NCBI GenBank assembly: GCA_016719645.1
Contig: JADJYS010000028.1
Location: forward strand, 62,001 to 126,000
Direction: 5' to 3'
DNA: 64,000 nt
Source: a bacterium
Lineage (GTDB): Bacteria; Krumholzibacteriota; Krumholzibacteriia; LZORAL124-64-63
The translations under genes were made by a program, and so were the position numbers. The notes beneath the pieces were generated by a model. The model did not search any database and was not told the DNA's origin. It saw only the letters and a list, made by a program, of their open reading frames with translations. Shown here one piece after another: positions 11,916 through 22,591 of this stretch. How positions within the stretch are numbered: the first letter of the stretch is position 1; each line of letters opens with the position of its first letter.

Positions 11916-12377
11916 ATGAGCGAGCCTGGCGTCAAGATCATTCCCAAAGATGACACATCGGAAGCATCTGTATCTTTCATGCCCCTGTTCAAGGGTCTGG
12001 TGATGATGCCAGGCTTGAACGACGACGCGGTGGATAACGTCAACCCCGTCAAGGTGCAGACGGTCGAAGAGGCACTCGGGGCCTTCAAGCCAAGAGTGGA
12101 GGTTGTACCTGAGCTCATGGCGGGCCTGAACACCCCTTGCGAGGCCGTTGTCTATAATTTCCGCAGCCTTGAGGATTTTGCTGAAGAAAAGCTCATCAGC
12201 AACAACCCCGTGCTCATGGAGCTCTACTGGCGCAAGGAACTGCTGCAGCGGATCGTGGACGATTTTAGCAATCCGCCCCGCTCGATCGAGAAACTGGGGG
12301 ATAATGCGGCCTATCGCCGAGAAGTCAGGGATGCCATCAGCAGTCTGTTGGAAATTCTCGGCAAGGACGAAGCCTGA
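11916..12377 (+). CDS. tssB: T6SS contractile sheath small subunit TssB (VipA)
   Basis: This 153-aa protein should be the small sheath subunit, which pairs with TssC to form the contractile tube. The middle has VQTVEEALGAFKPRVEVV followed by VVYNFRSLEDFAEEKL. This fits the TssB pattern of a beta-strand, the 'KPRV' motif, then a helix leading into an acidic C-terminal helix that joins neighbouring subunits. A GGAGGG at 11903-11908 precedes the ATG. It is followed 38 bp later by TssC. Sequence divergence from proteobacterial TssB is clear, especially in the first 30 residues. Confidence 0.75.
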   Translation: MSEPGVKIIPKDDTSEASVSFMPLFKGLVMMPGLNDDAVDNVNPVKVQTVEEALGAFKPRVEVVPELMAGLNTPCEAVVYNFRSLEDFAEEKLISNNPVLMELYWRKELLQRIVDDFSNPPRSIEKLGDNAAYRREVRDAISSLLEILGKDEA

Positions 12378-12415
12378 TTTCCCGATTTCTGCACGAATAA
12401 CAAGCGAGGTTAAGG

Positions 12416-13781
12416 ATGAGCGAGGAAATCAAGGGGCGCATTCAGGTAGATCAGAAAACCTTTGATCTCTTGAGAGATGTTGTGCGTCCCGGTCAAACGA
12501 CCCGGGGAGAGTTCATCCCCGGCGTCGAGGCCTTAGATCCCAGGGATAAACGCTCCACGGCATTTCTCGGGGACAAGTCCCCCGAACCGCAAGCTCGCGC
12601 GAAACGTGCTTCGCCAGCGGTTGCGCCTGCTCGAGGAGTTGTTGTCGAAGGCTATGGAATCTGGCGACGTATTGGCACAGATCCAGGAGCCAATTCTGGA
12701 GACCCAGGTTAGCTTCAAGAGAAATCTCGACAAGGTTTACGAGAAGACTTGGGACCTTGAACAGACCTATCGGACGCTTGGGGAAATGATGCGTTCGGCG
12801 TCTGCCGGGATTTCGCAGGAGCTAGAACTTTACCTCTTGAATATGTCGACAGAAGATCTGGTCAAGAGCCAGGCCTTGAGCGGGCAATTGCGTCATTTTG
12901 TACTGGATCGAGCTGACGCTCTCAAAAAGGACGAAGCTTTCACGGCTATCATCGCGCCCGGAGGAGCCTCAAGTCCCGAGTCTATCGAGATCCTGGGTAA
13001 GCTGGCAGAGCGTGCCGGCCTAGTACTCTTCACCGATATCCCGGATTTGGCGAATCTCGACAAGATCAAGGAGTTCCTGAGCGTTGACCTTGGGAATCCC
13101 TCGGGGGATAAGCCGTATCTGAACCATGTCGCTCTCTTTGCCAATTACCCGCGTATCGCCCACGCCCGGGACGGCGAATTGGGCGACGAATTTGGTATGT
13201 ACCTTCCTCCGACCGCATTTGTTGTCGGCCGCTACTACAACAATGCAGTTTCCGGCAACCTCGTAGATTCCATCGCGGGGCTCAAGGATAACTTTAAAAA
13301 TGCGACCGGAACGCGGGTGTTCATTAATCAGACGAAGAGCGCTGATGCGCAATTTGCGGACAAATTCCATGTTAACCCGGTCATCAATGAAGGTCACGAC
13401 AAGCATCGCGGTGCGGTCGCATTCGGCCACAAAACCCTTTGCAACAAAGATGGCACCTGCGTCTACCCGATCACGTACACCAAGACTTTTATCGGTCGGT
13501 GCATCGCGCATCGACTTGCACTGTTCATGTTCAAGAAAATCGATGATTTTGCCCGCAGCCGCATCGAGGATGTCCTGCAGGATTTCCTGAATCTTTGCGT
13601 GGACCGCGGCTGGATCACCTACGGCTCGGTGTCTGTAGTGGAGAACAAGCACTCGGACAGTGCCTTCGATGTGATCCTCAAGCTTCAATTTGCGAAATAT
13701 GCCGATACGTTCAACCTGCAGATTTCAGCCGAACTTCAGCGTTCGGGCCAAATCACGTCGGGCAACATCAACGAGGTGTGA
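12416..13781 (+). CDS. tssC: T6SS contractile sheath large subunit TssC (VipB), frameshifted
   Basis: The corrected 454-aa product fits the large sheath subunit. The reading frame opens with MSEEIKGRIQVDQKTF and reaches ...DKRSTAFLGDK. One extra C in the C5 run at 12579-12583 then breaks it. Dropping that C gives DKSPNRKLARNVLRQRLRLL and an uninterrupted frame to 13781. The central part is helix-rich (DLEQTYRTLGEMM), and the second half has the strand-rich sheath core (TGTRVFINQT, GAVAFGHKTLCN, YTKTFIGRCIAHRLALFMF). It is well diverged from textbook TssC, and the call leans on its place after TssB and before VgrG/TssE/Hcp. No alternative family fits better. Confidence 0.7.
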
Positions 13782-13823
13782 TCTTAGATACGGCCGGCAC
13801 AGCATTGAAGATGGGGGTTGTTG

Positions 13824-15545
13824 GTGGACGTCCTGTACGACATCGAGTTGAATTTTAGCCCCGTGTATCCTCGTCCGTTCTCGACGAACTGGAGAGCGGG
13901 TTTGTCTCCTATCGAGCACGGAAATCCGTCTTTCACCCCGGACTCGCCAGACTTGAATTCGTACGCGAGTCCGATTCCGGTTTCTCATTTCGACCTCATG
14001 ATTTGATCGGCTCACAGTTGGGCGTGCGGCTCGTTCCCCGTTCGGGGGATGACTGCGTAGACGACTTTATGGGCGATGTCACCCTTGCAAAGTTGCGTAT
14101 AGCGGGTGCCGGAAGTTCCGGACGCGGTCTGCACCGAATCACACTTGAGGTCAGAAGCATCAGCGAGCGACTCGCAAAAAGAAAAAACGTTCGCTTCTGG
14201 TCGGGGCTTCGTGTAGGCGAGATCGTCAATCTGCTGGCTGAAGAACACGGACTCAGATGCCGGGCCGAGTTCGATGATGATCCGTCAGTGATGAATCGTG
14301 TTCAGCAGGGCGAGTCGGACCTTGCGTTTCTCTCGCATCTTCTCGCAGCGGGAGGATATTGGCTCTTCGATGACCAGGATGCACTCAGGGTGACCCGCGA
14401 TCCCTTCTCGGGTGGGCGACTTCACAAGGCGGAGGATCTAGACGACGCTGAGTGGAGCTATACTGCACAAGCCTGTAATTTGCGGCCTGGTATTTACTAC
14501 CGTAACTATTTAAACGGGCAAGATTATGGCCGGGAATGGCGGGAACCGGCCGGACCTGGTTCGGCAGACCTGCTCCGACAGGCTATGCAATCCATAGCGC
14601 AGGCTCCGACTACACTGCTGCCGATGATGGAGATCGATTGTTCAGATGATCTCGATCGGCAATTGACCACACTATCAAGTCTGGTGACGGGGCGCCAACT
14701 GGCGCATCATGTCAAGTTGTATCGACCGGGACCTTCAGTCGGGGATTCAATCGCACTGCCCGACAGGATCCACGGCGGCGGCGTCATGGCGGTCACCGCT
14801 AGCGGGTGTTTCTATCAACGCGATGGTGAATCAACCGGATTTTTTTACGCAACTTGCTCAGGTCAATCTCCAGAATCCTGCATACCAATTCCGTCCATCG
14901 GCCGTTCTGCAGTGCGTAGCTTAGCCGTTCCTCTTCTCGTCCGGGGGATCGTGTCTGCAAATGACGATCCAGAGAATCTTGGCCGAGTGCGCGTGCAGAT
15001 GAACCTAGACGGATTTAAGATCGAGTCGGATTGGATACGTGGACTCACGGATATCGCGACGCCTCAGGGCTATTCTCGATGGGTGCCACGCCTGGCCGAC
15101 GAAGTTGTACCTTGCAAGTCTGAATGGCGCTGCCCAGGAATTAGTCTGGTTGGGATCTCTGCACAATTCCGACACGCCGATTGTGGCGGGAGATGATTTC
15201 CTCCCAGGCACGGCTTGCGGACACCACCTACCTGGTGGTACTACGGTTCTGCTTCGCGAGAACGATCAGGTGTGTGAGATTGTCGGAAGTGCAGGCTCCG
15301 GCAAGGCGATGATCACCGTTTGCGAAGGTGAAAAAACCCTTGTGATGTTGAATGCTAGCTCTGCTAGTGTGATTATCAGCGACGACGGTTCCGTCGCTAT
15401 CAAGGGCGGAGCCCTGTCGATCACTGTCGATGGCGGAATCGAGATAACTTCGCGCGGCAGCACGGCTATCAAGGCAGATGGAAATCTGTCCCTGGAGGCT
15501 TCGGGAGAAATCGCTATTAAAGGCGCGATGATCCGCCTGAATTAG
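13824..15545 (+). CDS. vgrG: VgrG spike protein, with two frameshifts
   Basis: This is the trimeric needle that carries the PAAR tip, about 573 aa after correction. I start it at GTG 13824 behind GATGGGGG. One C is missing in the run at 13859-13862; with it, the frame gives SPRVSSSVLDELESGF and runs on through the gp27-like domain. A gp5-type OB fold follows (NDDPENLGRVRVQMNLDG, SDWIRGL). A second indel, one extra base at 15110-15111, restores DEVVLASLNGAAQELVWLGS. The C-terminus is the repetitive beta-helix needle (SVAIKGGALSITVDGG ... ASGEIAIKGAMIRLN). No extra effector domain follows, so this VgrG is structural only. Confidence 0.85.
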
Positions 15546-15598
15546 TTCGGGCGGCATCAATCCCGCGTGGGTTGTTTCAAGTGTAGGGATGAGAGACA

Positions 15599-15979
15599 TT
15601 GGAACGACTGCACATAGCATTACCGCTCGTCCTCGCAGAGTCAGGACTCCTGGAGCGAACCGGAGTTCGCGAAACCGATCAGCGGATCATTGAGATCCTG
15701 GCCGCTACCGTTCGCGGAAGTGTTGGTGCAGATCGCGAGATGGGGATCCCGGACCACTTAGGCACCAGCGAAGAGGAGGTCAAACAGAACGCAGAGGCGG
15801 CTCTCAAGCGCGACTTTAGAAAATACCTGCCAGGTGTTCGCGCCTGGGTCAATAGCGTCGCGCTCAGCAATGCCGTGTATCAGATCAACGTGTCATACGT
15901 TCGCGCCGGCGACTCAATTGGTGTCGAACAGGGACTGCAGTGGAGCTTCATGCCCCGCAACCCGAGAATAAAGGAGTAA
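15599..15979 (+). CDS. tssE: T6SS baseplate protein TssE (gp25-like)
   Basis: This 126-aa protein belongs to the gpW/gp25-like baseplate family that starts sheath assembly. It shows RETDQRIIEILAATVRGSVG ahead of NAEAALKRDFRKYLPGVRAW, and a final strand YQINVSYVRAGDSI. The apparent start is a TTG with GGGATGAG upstream. It stands three bases before hcp, so the two are probably translated together. Confidence 0.75.
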   Translation: MERLHIALPLVLAESGLLERTGVRETDQRIIEILAATVRGSVGADREMGIPDHLGTSEEEVKQNAEAALKRDFRKYLPGVRAWVNSVALSNAVYQINVSYVRAGDSIGVEQGLQWSFMPRNPRIKE

Positions 15980-15982
15980 GCC

Positions 15983-16405
15983 ATGCCGAGGATCGAAGTA
16001 GTGATTAAAAGCACAACGATTTCCAACGTCAATGAAATCTCTTTCACCGCAGATCGGGCCTTTGATCCCCACAGCCGCAAGTGTGGCGCTGAGCCGAATA
16101 TTGATTTCGTCCGCATCAGCAGGAGCTTCGCGGAGCCGGTTGCAGACGGTAACTCCTTGTGGGCCCAGATGAAACAGAAGGAAGAGCTTTTCAAGGTAAC
16201 AATTAAGTTCTTCGAGGTTGACAAGGTGACTAAAGACCACTTCAGAATGATCAGCCTGGAGAATGCGCGGATCATCAATTGTTCATTGTCAGCGTCAACT
16301 CATGCTCCGGCTCTCAACGAGACAATCGAGCTCGCAGTCGATAAAGTCGTCTTTTCGGGTCCGGGTATGGATGAAGTCGAGATTTCTCTGCCCCCCAGGA
16401 AATAG
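15983..16405 (+). CDS. hcp: Hcp tube protein (TssD)
   Basis: This 140-aa beta-barrel protein should form the stacked hexameric inner tube that is expelled with the spike. The pattern of strands matches Hcp: the N-terminal MPRIEVVIKSTTISNVNEIS, the middle FKVTIKFFEVDK, then LENARIINCSLSAS and ETIELAVDKVVFSGPG. An AAGGAG just upstream serves the ATG, overlapping the tssE stop. No extension is present. Identification is by fold-like pattern and by place between TssE and TssF. Confidence 0.75.
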   Translation: MPRIEVVIKSTTISNVNEISFTADRAFDPHSRKCGAEPNIDFVRISRSFAEPVADGNSLWAQMKQKEELFKVTIKFFEVDKVTKDHFRMISLENARIINCSLSASTHAPALNETIELAVDKVVFSGPGMDEVEISLPPRK

Positions 16406-16420
16406 ACTGGACGTAACGTC

Positions 16421-18109
16421 ATGACGAGTGGAGTTGGAGATGTGCGGGCGAACCGCATCGCGGATCGCATTTTGGAAGAGCAGCGCAATAAAAAAAACGC
16501 CCTGGCAGACGATCCCGCCGTACGTCTGCTAGTGCAGGCGTTGGCATCGCGGATCGCGGAAATCGAAACCGCGGCGGCGGATCGAGCCTCAGCCGCGCTT
16601 TCCTCCTTCCTCCGTCGTATTGTCCCTCGCTGGCAGGGACCGCTGCCGTCAACAACCGTGCTCCACGTCGACCCACAGCAAGAAATCATCGATTTGAATA
16701 GATCTCGCTGCAAGGTAACGCCGTCGTTTTCGATCCACCGCTCTGAGTTCCGACCTTTGACAGATGTCTCCTTACGTCGAGGGGGAGTCTTGCATGTCCA
16801 CCACCTTTCTGAGAAGGACGAGAGTGTGGTGGAGCTCGCATGTGGATCGGACTTGACGGGGCCGCCCACTTCGCGAGCAAGGGGGCTGAGGCCTGGAGAT
16901 ACCGGGAAGCGAACATCAATTGTTTTGCAGATCGATGGGCAAATCGTAGCTGGAGATCGAATATTTGTTGAGGGCGATCCCGTACTTCTGCGTTCTCTGA
17001 AGTACGCACACTGGCGCATTTGTCGCGACGGTAGAGTTCGTCGAGCTGTTGTTCCCGCATGGTCGTCACCGAGTAGAACGCATGCTGGGGGATACCTGGG
17101 CTCTCAGTTCGGCTTCTCGCCACTCAGGTATCCCGGAGCACTAGCGGCACGCTATGAGTCAAATATCTTCGATTTGGAAATGCTTGCAGATATTGAACGA
17201 TGTGATCCAGATCCGTCGATACCATTGCCGAATCCATTGGCTACGCTGATCGACACACATCCCGAGCATGTCTGGATATGGATAGAAATGGAGATGCCGG
17301 CCTCCGGTCAAGTTGATGACTGCTTTTATGGCTTCTATCGTAATTGGTTTATCGCAGCAGATCAGCGCATTGCAAATTTCCCCAAAGACGCCAAGGGGGC
17401 TGTGTTGCCCTATTCCGAGCGCATCATCCGTCTGTGTGACGACAATGAATACGATAAGGAATCATTCTTCGATCTGCTGCAAGTGCGTACATGGGAAACT
17501 CGCGGAGGAACAACGACGGTACGGGACTGGAGACCGGGCTGGTCGATAGTATCCAAACAAACGCCACGGTTCGACATCAGTTGGACTGACTCAGGACTGG
17601 TTGTACACCTTTCGGCGGCCGATATGCCAGAAACAGATGATCTCCTCGTCGGGTATCAGGTCACCTATGCGATGACAGGTGGAGACTCCGGTAACGGTAT
17701 CGAGCGTGGTGAACTCACCCAGTTCAGTGACAAAGACTCAAGTAGCCGGTGCAAAATCTTTAACCTGTTGCCAACTTCAGGTGGCCGACCTCCGCTCGCG
17801 ACGGAATCCGCCATCGGTCTTGTCGATAACTGGATACGAACAGGCTTCAGGCCACTTTCTCCCTGGGATGTCGAGCAATTCGTTGCAGAATCCTATGCTC
17901 CATTCATCAGGGACGTCGCCGTGGAATGGGGGCCGGTTTTGGATCGTCGACGGTACACCACGGGTCTACGGATAACCGGCACGCTTCGTTCAGAGATGCA
18001 TCCGGCAATATCCAGGGAAATGCTTGAGTCGGAATGTTGTTATGCAATTTCCTCAATCATTGCATCCCCGGTGCTGGTCGACTGTAAATTTACGGCTGGG
18101 CGGATATGA
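16421..18109 (+). CDS. tssF: T6SS baseplate protein TssF
   Basis: This 562-aa protein is a baseplate wedge component that binds TssG and TssK. The N-terminus (DDPAVRLLVQALASRIAEIE followed by the first wing strands) is the most typical part of TssF. The remainder is beta-rich with no enzymatic motif and no membrane segment. It follows hcp by 15 bp and overlaps the next gene by four bases (ATGA). Lengths near 560-620 aa are usual for TssF. Confidence 0.75.
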   Translation: MTSGVGDVRANRIADRILEEQRNKKNALADDPAVRLLVQALASRIAEIETAAADRASAALSSFLRRIVPRWQGPLPSTTVLHVDPQQEIIDLNRSRCKVTPSFSIHRSEFRPLTDVSLRRGGVLHVHHLSEKDESVVELACGSDLTGPPTSRARGLRPGDTGKRTSIVLQIDGQIVAGDRIFVEGDPVLLRSLKYAHWRICRDGRVRRAVVPAWSSPSRTHAGGYLGSQFGFSPLRYPGALAARYESNIFDLEMLADIERCDPDPSIPLPNPLATLIDTHPEHVWIWIEMEMPASGQVDDCFYGFYRNWFIAADQRIANFPKDAKGAVLPYSERIIRLCDDNEYDKESFFDLLQVRTWETRGGTTTVRDWRPGWSIVSKQTPRFDISWTDSGLVVHLSAADMPETDDLLVGYQVTYAMTGGDSGNGIERGELTQFSDKDSSSRCKIFNLLPTSGGRPPLATESAIGLVDNWIRTGFRPLSPWDVEQFVAESYAPFIRDVAVEWGPVLDRRRYTTGLRITGTLRSEMHPAISREMLESECCYAISSIIASPVLVDCKFTAGRI

Positions 18110-18789
18110 TACCGAGCGAAATGCATTCTCTTTTGTCGAATTTGCCGGAAATGATGCTTCCGCCCAATCTCGTGGACCGGGATAGGCTCGACCGCGCTTT
18201 CGGATTCATTGACGAGGCCCTGGATGCAACACTCGCACTCGATGGCGACTCAGCGACGAGATTCGCCACCATAGCTCAATTACCGAGCCTGTACGGAACA
18301 TCAGTGACCAACCTCCGTGCCCCTGAGTTCTTGGCTCGTCTTGAAGGGAGCGGGCGATACAATAACGAGTGTGAACGGATGCATGCCAGTTGGGAATGGG
18401 TCTGTCGACACTGGGGAACGCCAGATCTGGTAAATTATGTCGTCAACCTATTGACCGGAGCGGATCTCTCTCTAGAGATCATGTCCAGCGCAACCGCCCG
18501 GCAGTCACGAGCACTCAAATCAACACAGAGTCGAGCCGTTGGTAGTATGGCTGTAGGCGGAGAGTCAGATACCCGTATTTTGATCTGGTGCTTCATCGCC
18601 AGCGGTTGCGATTCGGCGCAAATCCAGAAGCTGACGAACGTGTTCGGAGGAATAGGCGAATTCTTGCGGATGCTGGAATTCTGGTGCATTCCCTGTGGCG
18701 TCAGGATATCTTTGAAATTCAGCCGGAATGATGGGGTCGACGGCGCCGCCATCGGCGGAGCACCCGTGGGCTACTGCAGCATCCGCTGA
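18106..18789 (+). CDS. Baseplate-position protein, TssG candidate
   Basis: This 227-aa protein overlaps tssF by four bases and precedes tssK, the usual place of tssG, and nothing else in the locus could be TssG. It ends GGAPVGYCSIR, loosely like the C-terminal strand of TssG. It is about 100 residues shorter than typical TssG, and I cannot point to a decisive motif. Residues about 95-125 (HASWEWVCRHWGTPDLVNYV) are helical. The call rests mainly on gene order. Confidence 0.4.
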   Translation: MIPSEMHSLLSNLPEMMLPPNLVDRDRLDRAFGFIDEALDATLALDGDSATRFATIAQLPSLYGTSVTNLRAPEFLARLEGSGRYNNECERMHASWEWVCRHWGTPDLVNYVVNLLTGADLSLEIMSSATARQSRALKSTQSRAVGSMAVGGESDTRILIWCFIASGCDSAQIQKLTNVFGGIGEFLRMLEFWCIPCGVRISLKFSRNDGVDGAAIGGAPVGYCSIR

Positions 18790-18824
18790 CTTCACGAGTT
18801 CCGGAAACGAAGGGAGAGGTTGCG

Positions 18825-20227
18825 GTGGAAAACGTCTTCCGATACGAACAGCCTATTTACCCCGTGTATTTTGAGCATGGATGGGTTCCTGAAGCGGAGG
18901 ATTACGCGAAGGAACAGGATTATTGGTTGCACCAGATTTCCGCTACGCACGCGACCTGTCAGGCCGATTTCGGTTTGGTTGAAAGCGGGTTACCGAGCGG
19001 ATCCGGCCCACTGCTTCTCGAAACCGATATCGAGGCTAGTATTCTCAATGTACGACTGCTTAGGATTCAAGGGCTCGATCGGAGCGGATTATTCGTACGG
19101 TGGTTTTGCTGATGACACAAGTCGAAAGGGCCCCCAGAGATTCCGATCCCGCTGAAAGACATCTCGGGAGATATGCTGGTCCTGGTTGAGGTCACCGGCT
19201 GGCAGCCGGGCGGCGACGGCACCAACCAGGATCCATGGCACCGACCGTGGCGGGTGCCTTTCTGAAGCTCCGCATCGTCAATCTGCAGGAGGCCCACGAT
19301 GAGGATAGGGTGGGTGTCATCGTAGGGCGTCTCGTAAAAACGGGGAGCGGCGTTGAACTCGACACCAAGTTCATCCCGCCTTGCGTGAGAATCTCGGGAG
19401 ATAGGCGCTATCGCGATCTGATAGGTGAAATTGAACGTTCCGTGGGGAACGTGAAAGCCGGCATCGAGCATTTCGAAACAACTCTGCAGGACCACTCCGA
19501 AATCAGTTCCCAGCAGAAAATCAAAGCACAATGCCATCTGGCTGCTATGCATCTAGCATTGGAGACGTCTGCCGCCAAGTTGAGGGGGCTACCGCCGAAT
19601 TCACCTGTCAGTCGTCTACTCGATCTTGCTCTCGAGATCAGGACAGTTGCAATCTGTGGACTCAACACACTTGCCACAAACATCCGTCAAATCAAGTTTG
19701 ACACGGAGCAAATCGGCATTCCTGTTCAGCACGGATTGCTTCGCGATGATGCGGCATTGCTGCGACGCGTAATTTCGAGTCTAGCCGCTTGTAGCAGCCG
19801 ACTTCTTCAGAAGCAGAGCCAGAGGGGACGGATAAGAATCGGCAATAACGAATATGAGCCTCTGCACATGATGTCGGATGAAGTCGCCACGGATTCCGTC
19901 GGAGCGTTTCTTCGGTTTCGCTTTGGCCCCTTTGACCACAATGACCTTAATGGATCAGGTCTGGTCTACTTTGTAGCGGGACAGGACGTTCCGGAATTGC
20001 TGGATAGCCATGCGAACTTACATTACTGCTTCGATGCCGTGACTGGATACATAGCGTCCCATGCGGCTATTTGGCGACGACGGGAAGCGCCATCCAACGA
20101 TCTGTTTGCGTCAGTTACTCGCTTGATGGATGCGGAGTTCATCTACCTTTTTATCGACCGAGAACTGGCGGCGGCGAACGAGAATCGAATCCGCGAGAAT
20201 ATCGGCATTTATCGGATGGTGACATAG
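18825..20227 (+). CDS. tssK: T6SS baseplate protein TssK, with three frameshifts
   Basis: TssK links the baseplate to the membrane complex. The corrected protein is about 467 aa from a GTG with GGGAGAGG upstream. The N-terminus PIYPVYFEHGWVPEAEDYAK matches the 'W..G.fL.P.HF' opening. Three one-base indels must be corrected: an extra G near 19072-19074, a missing C in the run near 19126-19130, and a missing T near 19258-19260. The result reads through GFADDTSRKGPPEIPIPLKD, WRVPFLKLRIVNLQ and ELDTKFIPPCVRI (the conserved 'FIPP' region). The C-terminal domain after about 19900 is intact. The regularity of the frame after each break argues for sequence error. Confidence 0.72.
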
Positions 20228-20296
20228 ATGGAGGGGATGCTGGCATCCGATCTGAGAGTCGTTTTGACACGCCTCCAGGTGGCGCTCCAGGATTAA
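20228..20296 (+). CDS. Possible 22-aa leader peptide or detached N-terminus
   Basis: ATG immediately follows the tssK stop and gives MEGMLASDLRVVLTRLQVAL plus QD before TAA. The next gene starts in the same frame right after it (TAAATG). It may be a translational-coupling leader, or the first part of the next protein cut off by a stop. Only position and its protein-like helix support it. Confidence 0.25.
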   Translation: MEGMLASDLRVVLTRLQVALQD

Positions 20297-21074
20297 ATGA
20301 CGGAGCGCTTTGCGTTGGAGTTAGCGGCGCTTTCTAAAACAATCGCAACTTCTGAATACGGGGAATTAAAGGATGCGGCAAAGTCCTTGGAGATTGACAT
20401 CCGGGATCCGAGGCTGGGCACGGGATCCCAGCCCAGAGCGATCTGCATGTTGATCGCCTACACGCTGGATATCGCACTCTTGAACAAAATAGGACAGCCG
20501 CATCGGACACTAGTATCGCTGACAAAATCAGGATCATGGCTGGATCTCGGCCGATCCGATATCTACCCGCCGATTCTGAAGTCTTGTCCAAAACGTGTTG
20601 CCTCAAACTGCCAGCGCGCTGCTTGAGTTTCCCGTGGGTGTTCTGGCCGAAGCCGGTACATTTGACAAGAGCAAACTCGAGAGGATTACATCGGATTTCT
20701 CAAAACATCCCGCTACTGTGGAAATGATCATCGACGCGTTGCTGCTCTTCGCTTGGACCCGACGCGACGGATCGACCGGGCATGAATCAGAGATCATGGG
20801 GCTCAAGAATGCGATGTCAAATGCACATGTTCGAAAATTATGTTGGCGAGGTCTGGAGAGTTTGAATGTCTTCCTCGACATCTATCGTATAGACATGGAG
20901 AGTTATCACGCCGGCAACTGGACCTCCTGGTTCCGGAACATACAGACCCGTCTCACGGTGGGGAGGGGATATCACTGGATGATGACTGTGTTCATCTTGG
21001 CATTTCTTGTGGTCAATCTACTCATTCTGTTGTCTGGTAGAAATATGTTACAGATGCCGGAAGGTCGCCCATGA
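20297..21074 (+). CDS. Tail-anchored membrane protein, TssL (DotU-like) candidate, frameshifted
   Basis: The corrected product is about 258 aa: a helical cytoplasmic body and one C-terminal membrane segment (WMMTVFILAFLVVNLLILL). This is the topology of TssL, the DotU-family anchor of the type VI membrane complex. One extra A in the A4 run at 20590-20593 breaks the frame; removing it joins ...ILKSCPN to VLPQTASALLEFP. It overlaps the next gene by four bases (ATGA). It lacks the typical DotU motif, so the call rests on topology, size and position between TssK and the TssM-like gene. Confidence 0.45.
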
Positions 21075-22547
21075 AGGCTATCGCATCTGTGCGAAAACTT
21101 CTTCAGATGATCGGAAGCCTAGGCGCAGGCAGCCGATCAAATGTGTCCCGGAAACGGGTCGCTGTGATCGCAATGTCGATGGAGCATGTTTCGGAGTATT
21201 TGGCTGCGCTTAAGGTGTGCAGCGGCAAGCCAGACGATCGGATTCATATGGCTTGGCGTGAGCCAGACATGGGGTCTGTGTTATCCACAGATAGAAGCAC
21301 AATTAGCGCACCCCTGACATGGGGATTGGATGTATGCAGAGAACCGCCCCCTCATCGGAATCGATCTAATTCCTGGATTCCTGAAGATATGAAGGCTCTC
21401 GATCGGGAGACAGGTAATAATGGCACACGGCGATCCTTCGATGCAGCGCTCGTACTCGTCGACATCGGTGTCATCAGTTCGGCATCACATGAAATCGTAG
21501 ACCATACAGTCGGTGTACTTCGGGACTTATTTAAGTCTGTCTGTGACGCAGGATCGCGACTTTCAGATGTGGGGCTGGTGCTTGTTGGGCTTGAGGCCTG
21601 TCCTTGGTACGACCTCACACAATGGCTGGAAAGCGAAGACTTGGGATCGACTAGTGAAGGTAAGCAGATACGAATCGTAGAGGATGCACTCCACCGCGTC
21701 GCCATAGAGTTCGGCAACAACAGGGCAACGATGTTGGGCGACACACTTCGGCGCCTAGCATCAACGACGGGGCCTTTTATACGCAAGGGGATGAGAGTTC
21801 GGTGCTTCCTCGCAAGCACGGCCAGGGTCTCGGCAGCGGCACACGAGATCCCTCCGCGAGACCGACCGCGGCGGCGTTACGGCACCCGTGCGGTGGCTTT
21901 ACCGAAATATTGCCGAATCACGCAGTCGGCGAGTTGTCATGCAAGCCACCCTCACTGTTGCACTGTTAGTTTTGTTCACAGCGGCGCATTTCGTAGCTCT
22001 GTCAAATTGGCGGTCAAGCCACGAGCGGGAGTGGGATGCGATATGCGGCCAGGCAGATACGCTGAGTGTCAGTCTGGTCAACTGGATCGACTCTGAAGCA
22101 AGCAGTCCCGTAGAGTATCCGATTGAATTATCTGAAAGTGTCGAGCGCTGGCGAGTTAATACCCAAGGATTCGATGGCTTGCGACAAAGATTTTACGGTC
22201 CTAAGGCTGGCCATGAATTGAGAAATAGGTTCGCGGATATAGTGACCGCCCGCTACGACGCGCTATTGGTTTCGTTGTGGGATAGTCTGGAAATCGTAAT
22301 TTGTGACAGCAATGCAATACGACGCTGGACAAATATTTTGACAAGGGGAGACACTCTTTCAAGCAGAGTACGCGAATTACGCGGAAAACTTTCACCCGTA
22401 ACACGCGCCCAAGATTCCTGTATCTTGTCTCAAGCAGATCTTGAGAACAGCATTCAACACTTTTGGTGCCGCCTAGGGGTTTGGATAAATACAAACCATA
22501 GTGGACCATTTGCATCCGAATATATTGCGAGATTGGATGCGCTTTAA
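21071..22547 (+). CDS. Short TssM-like inner-membrane protein, frameshifted
   Basis: The corrected protein is about 490 aa. The N-terminal 240 residues are cytoplasmic with alternating strands and helices (FDAALVLVDIGVISSA, DVGLVLVGLEACPWYDL), as in the GTPase-like cytoplasmic domain of TssM, but without a P-loop. One membrane segment follows (VVMQATLTVALLVLFTAAHF), then about 190 residues outside. One or two indels between about 21815 and 21890 must be corrected to join the halves. TssM is normally about 1100 aa with three membrane segments, so this would be a greatly reduced form. TssJ is absent. The call rests on topology and place. Confidence 0.4.
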
Positions 22548-22591
22548 AACAGAAGTTAGAGATTGATTACTCGAATAACCAGCTCCATTCC

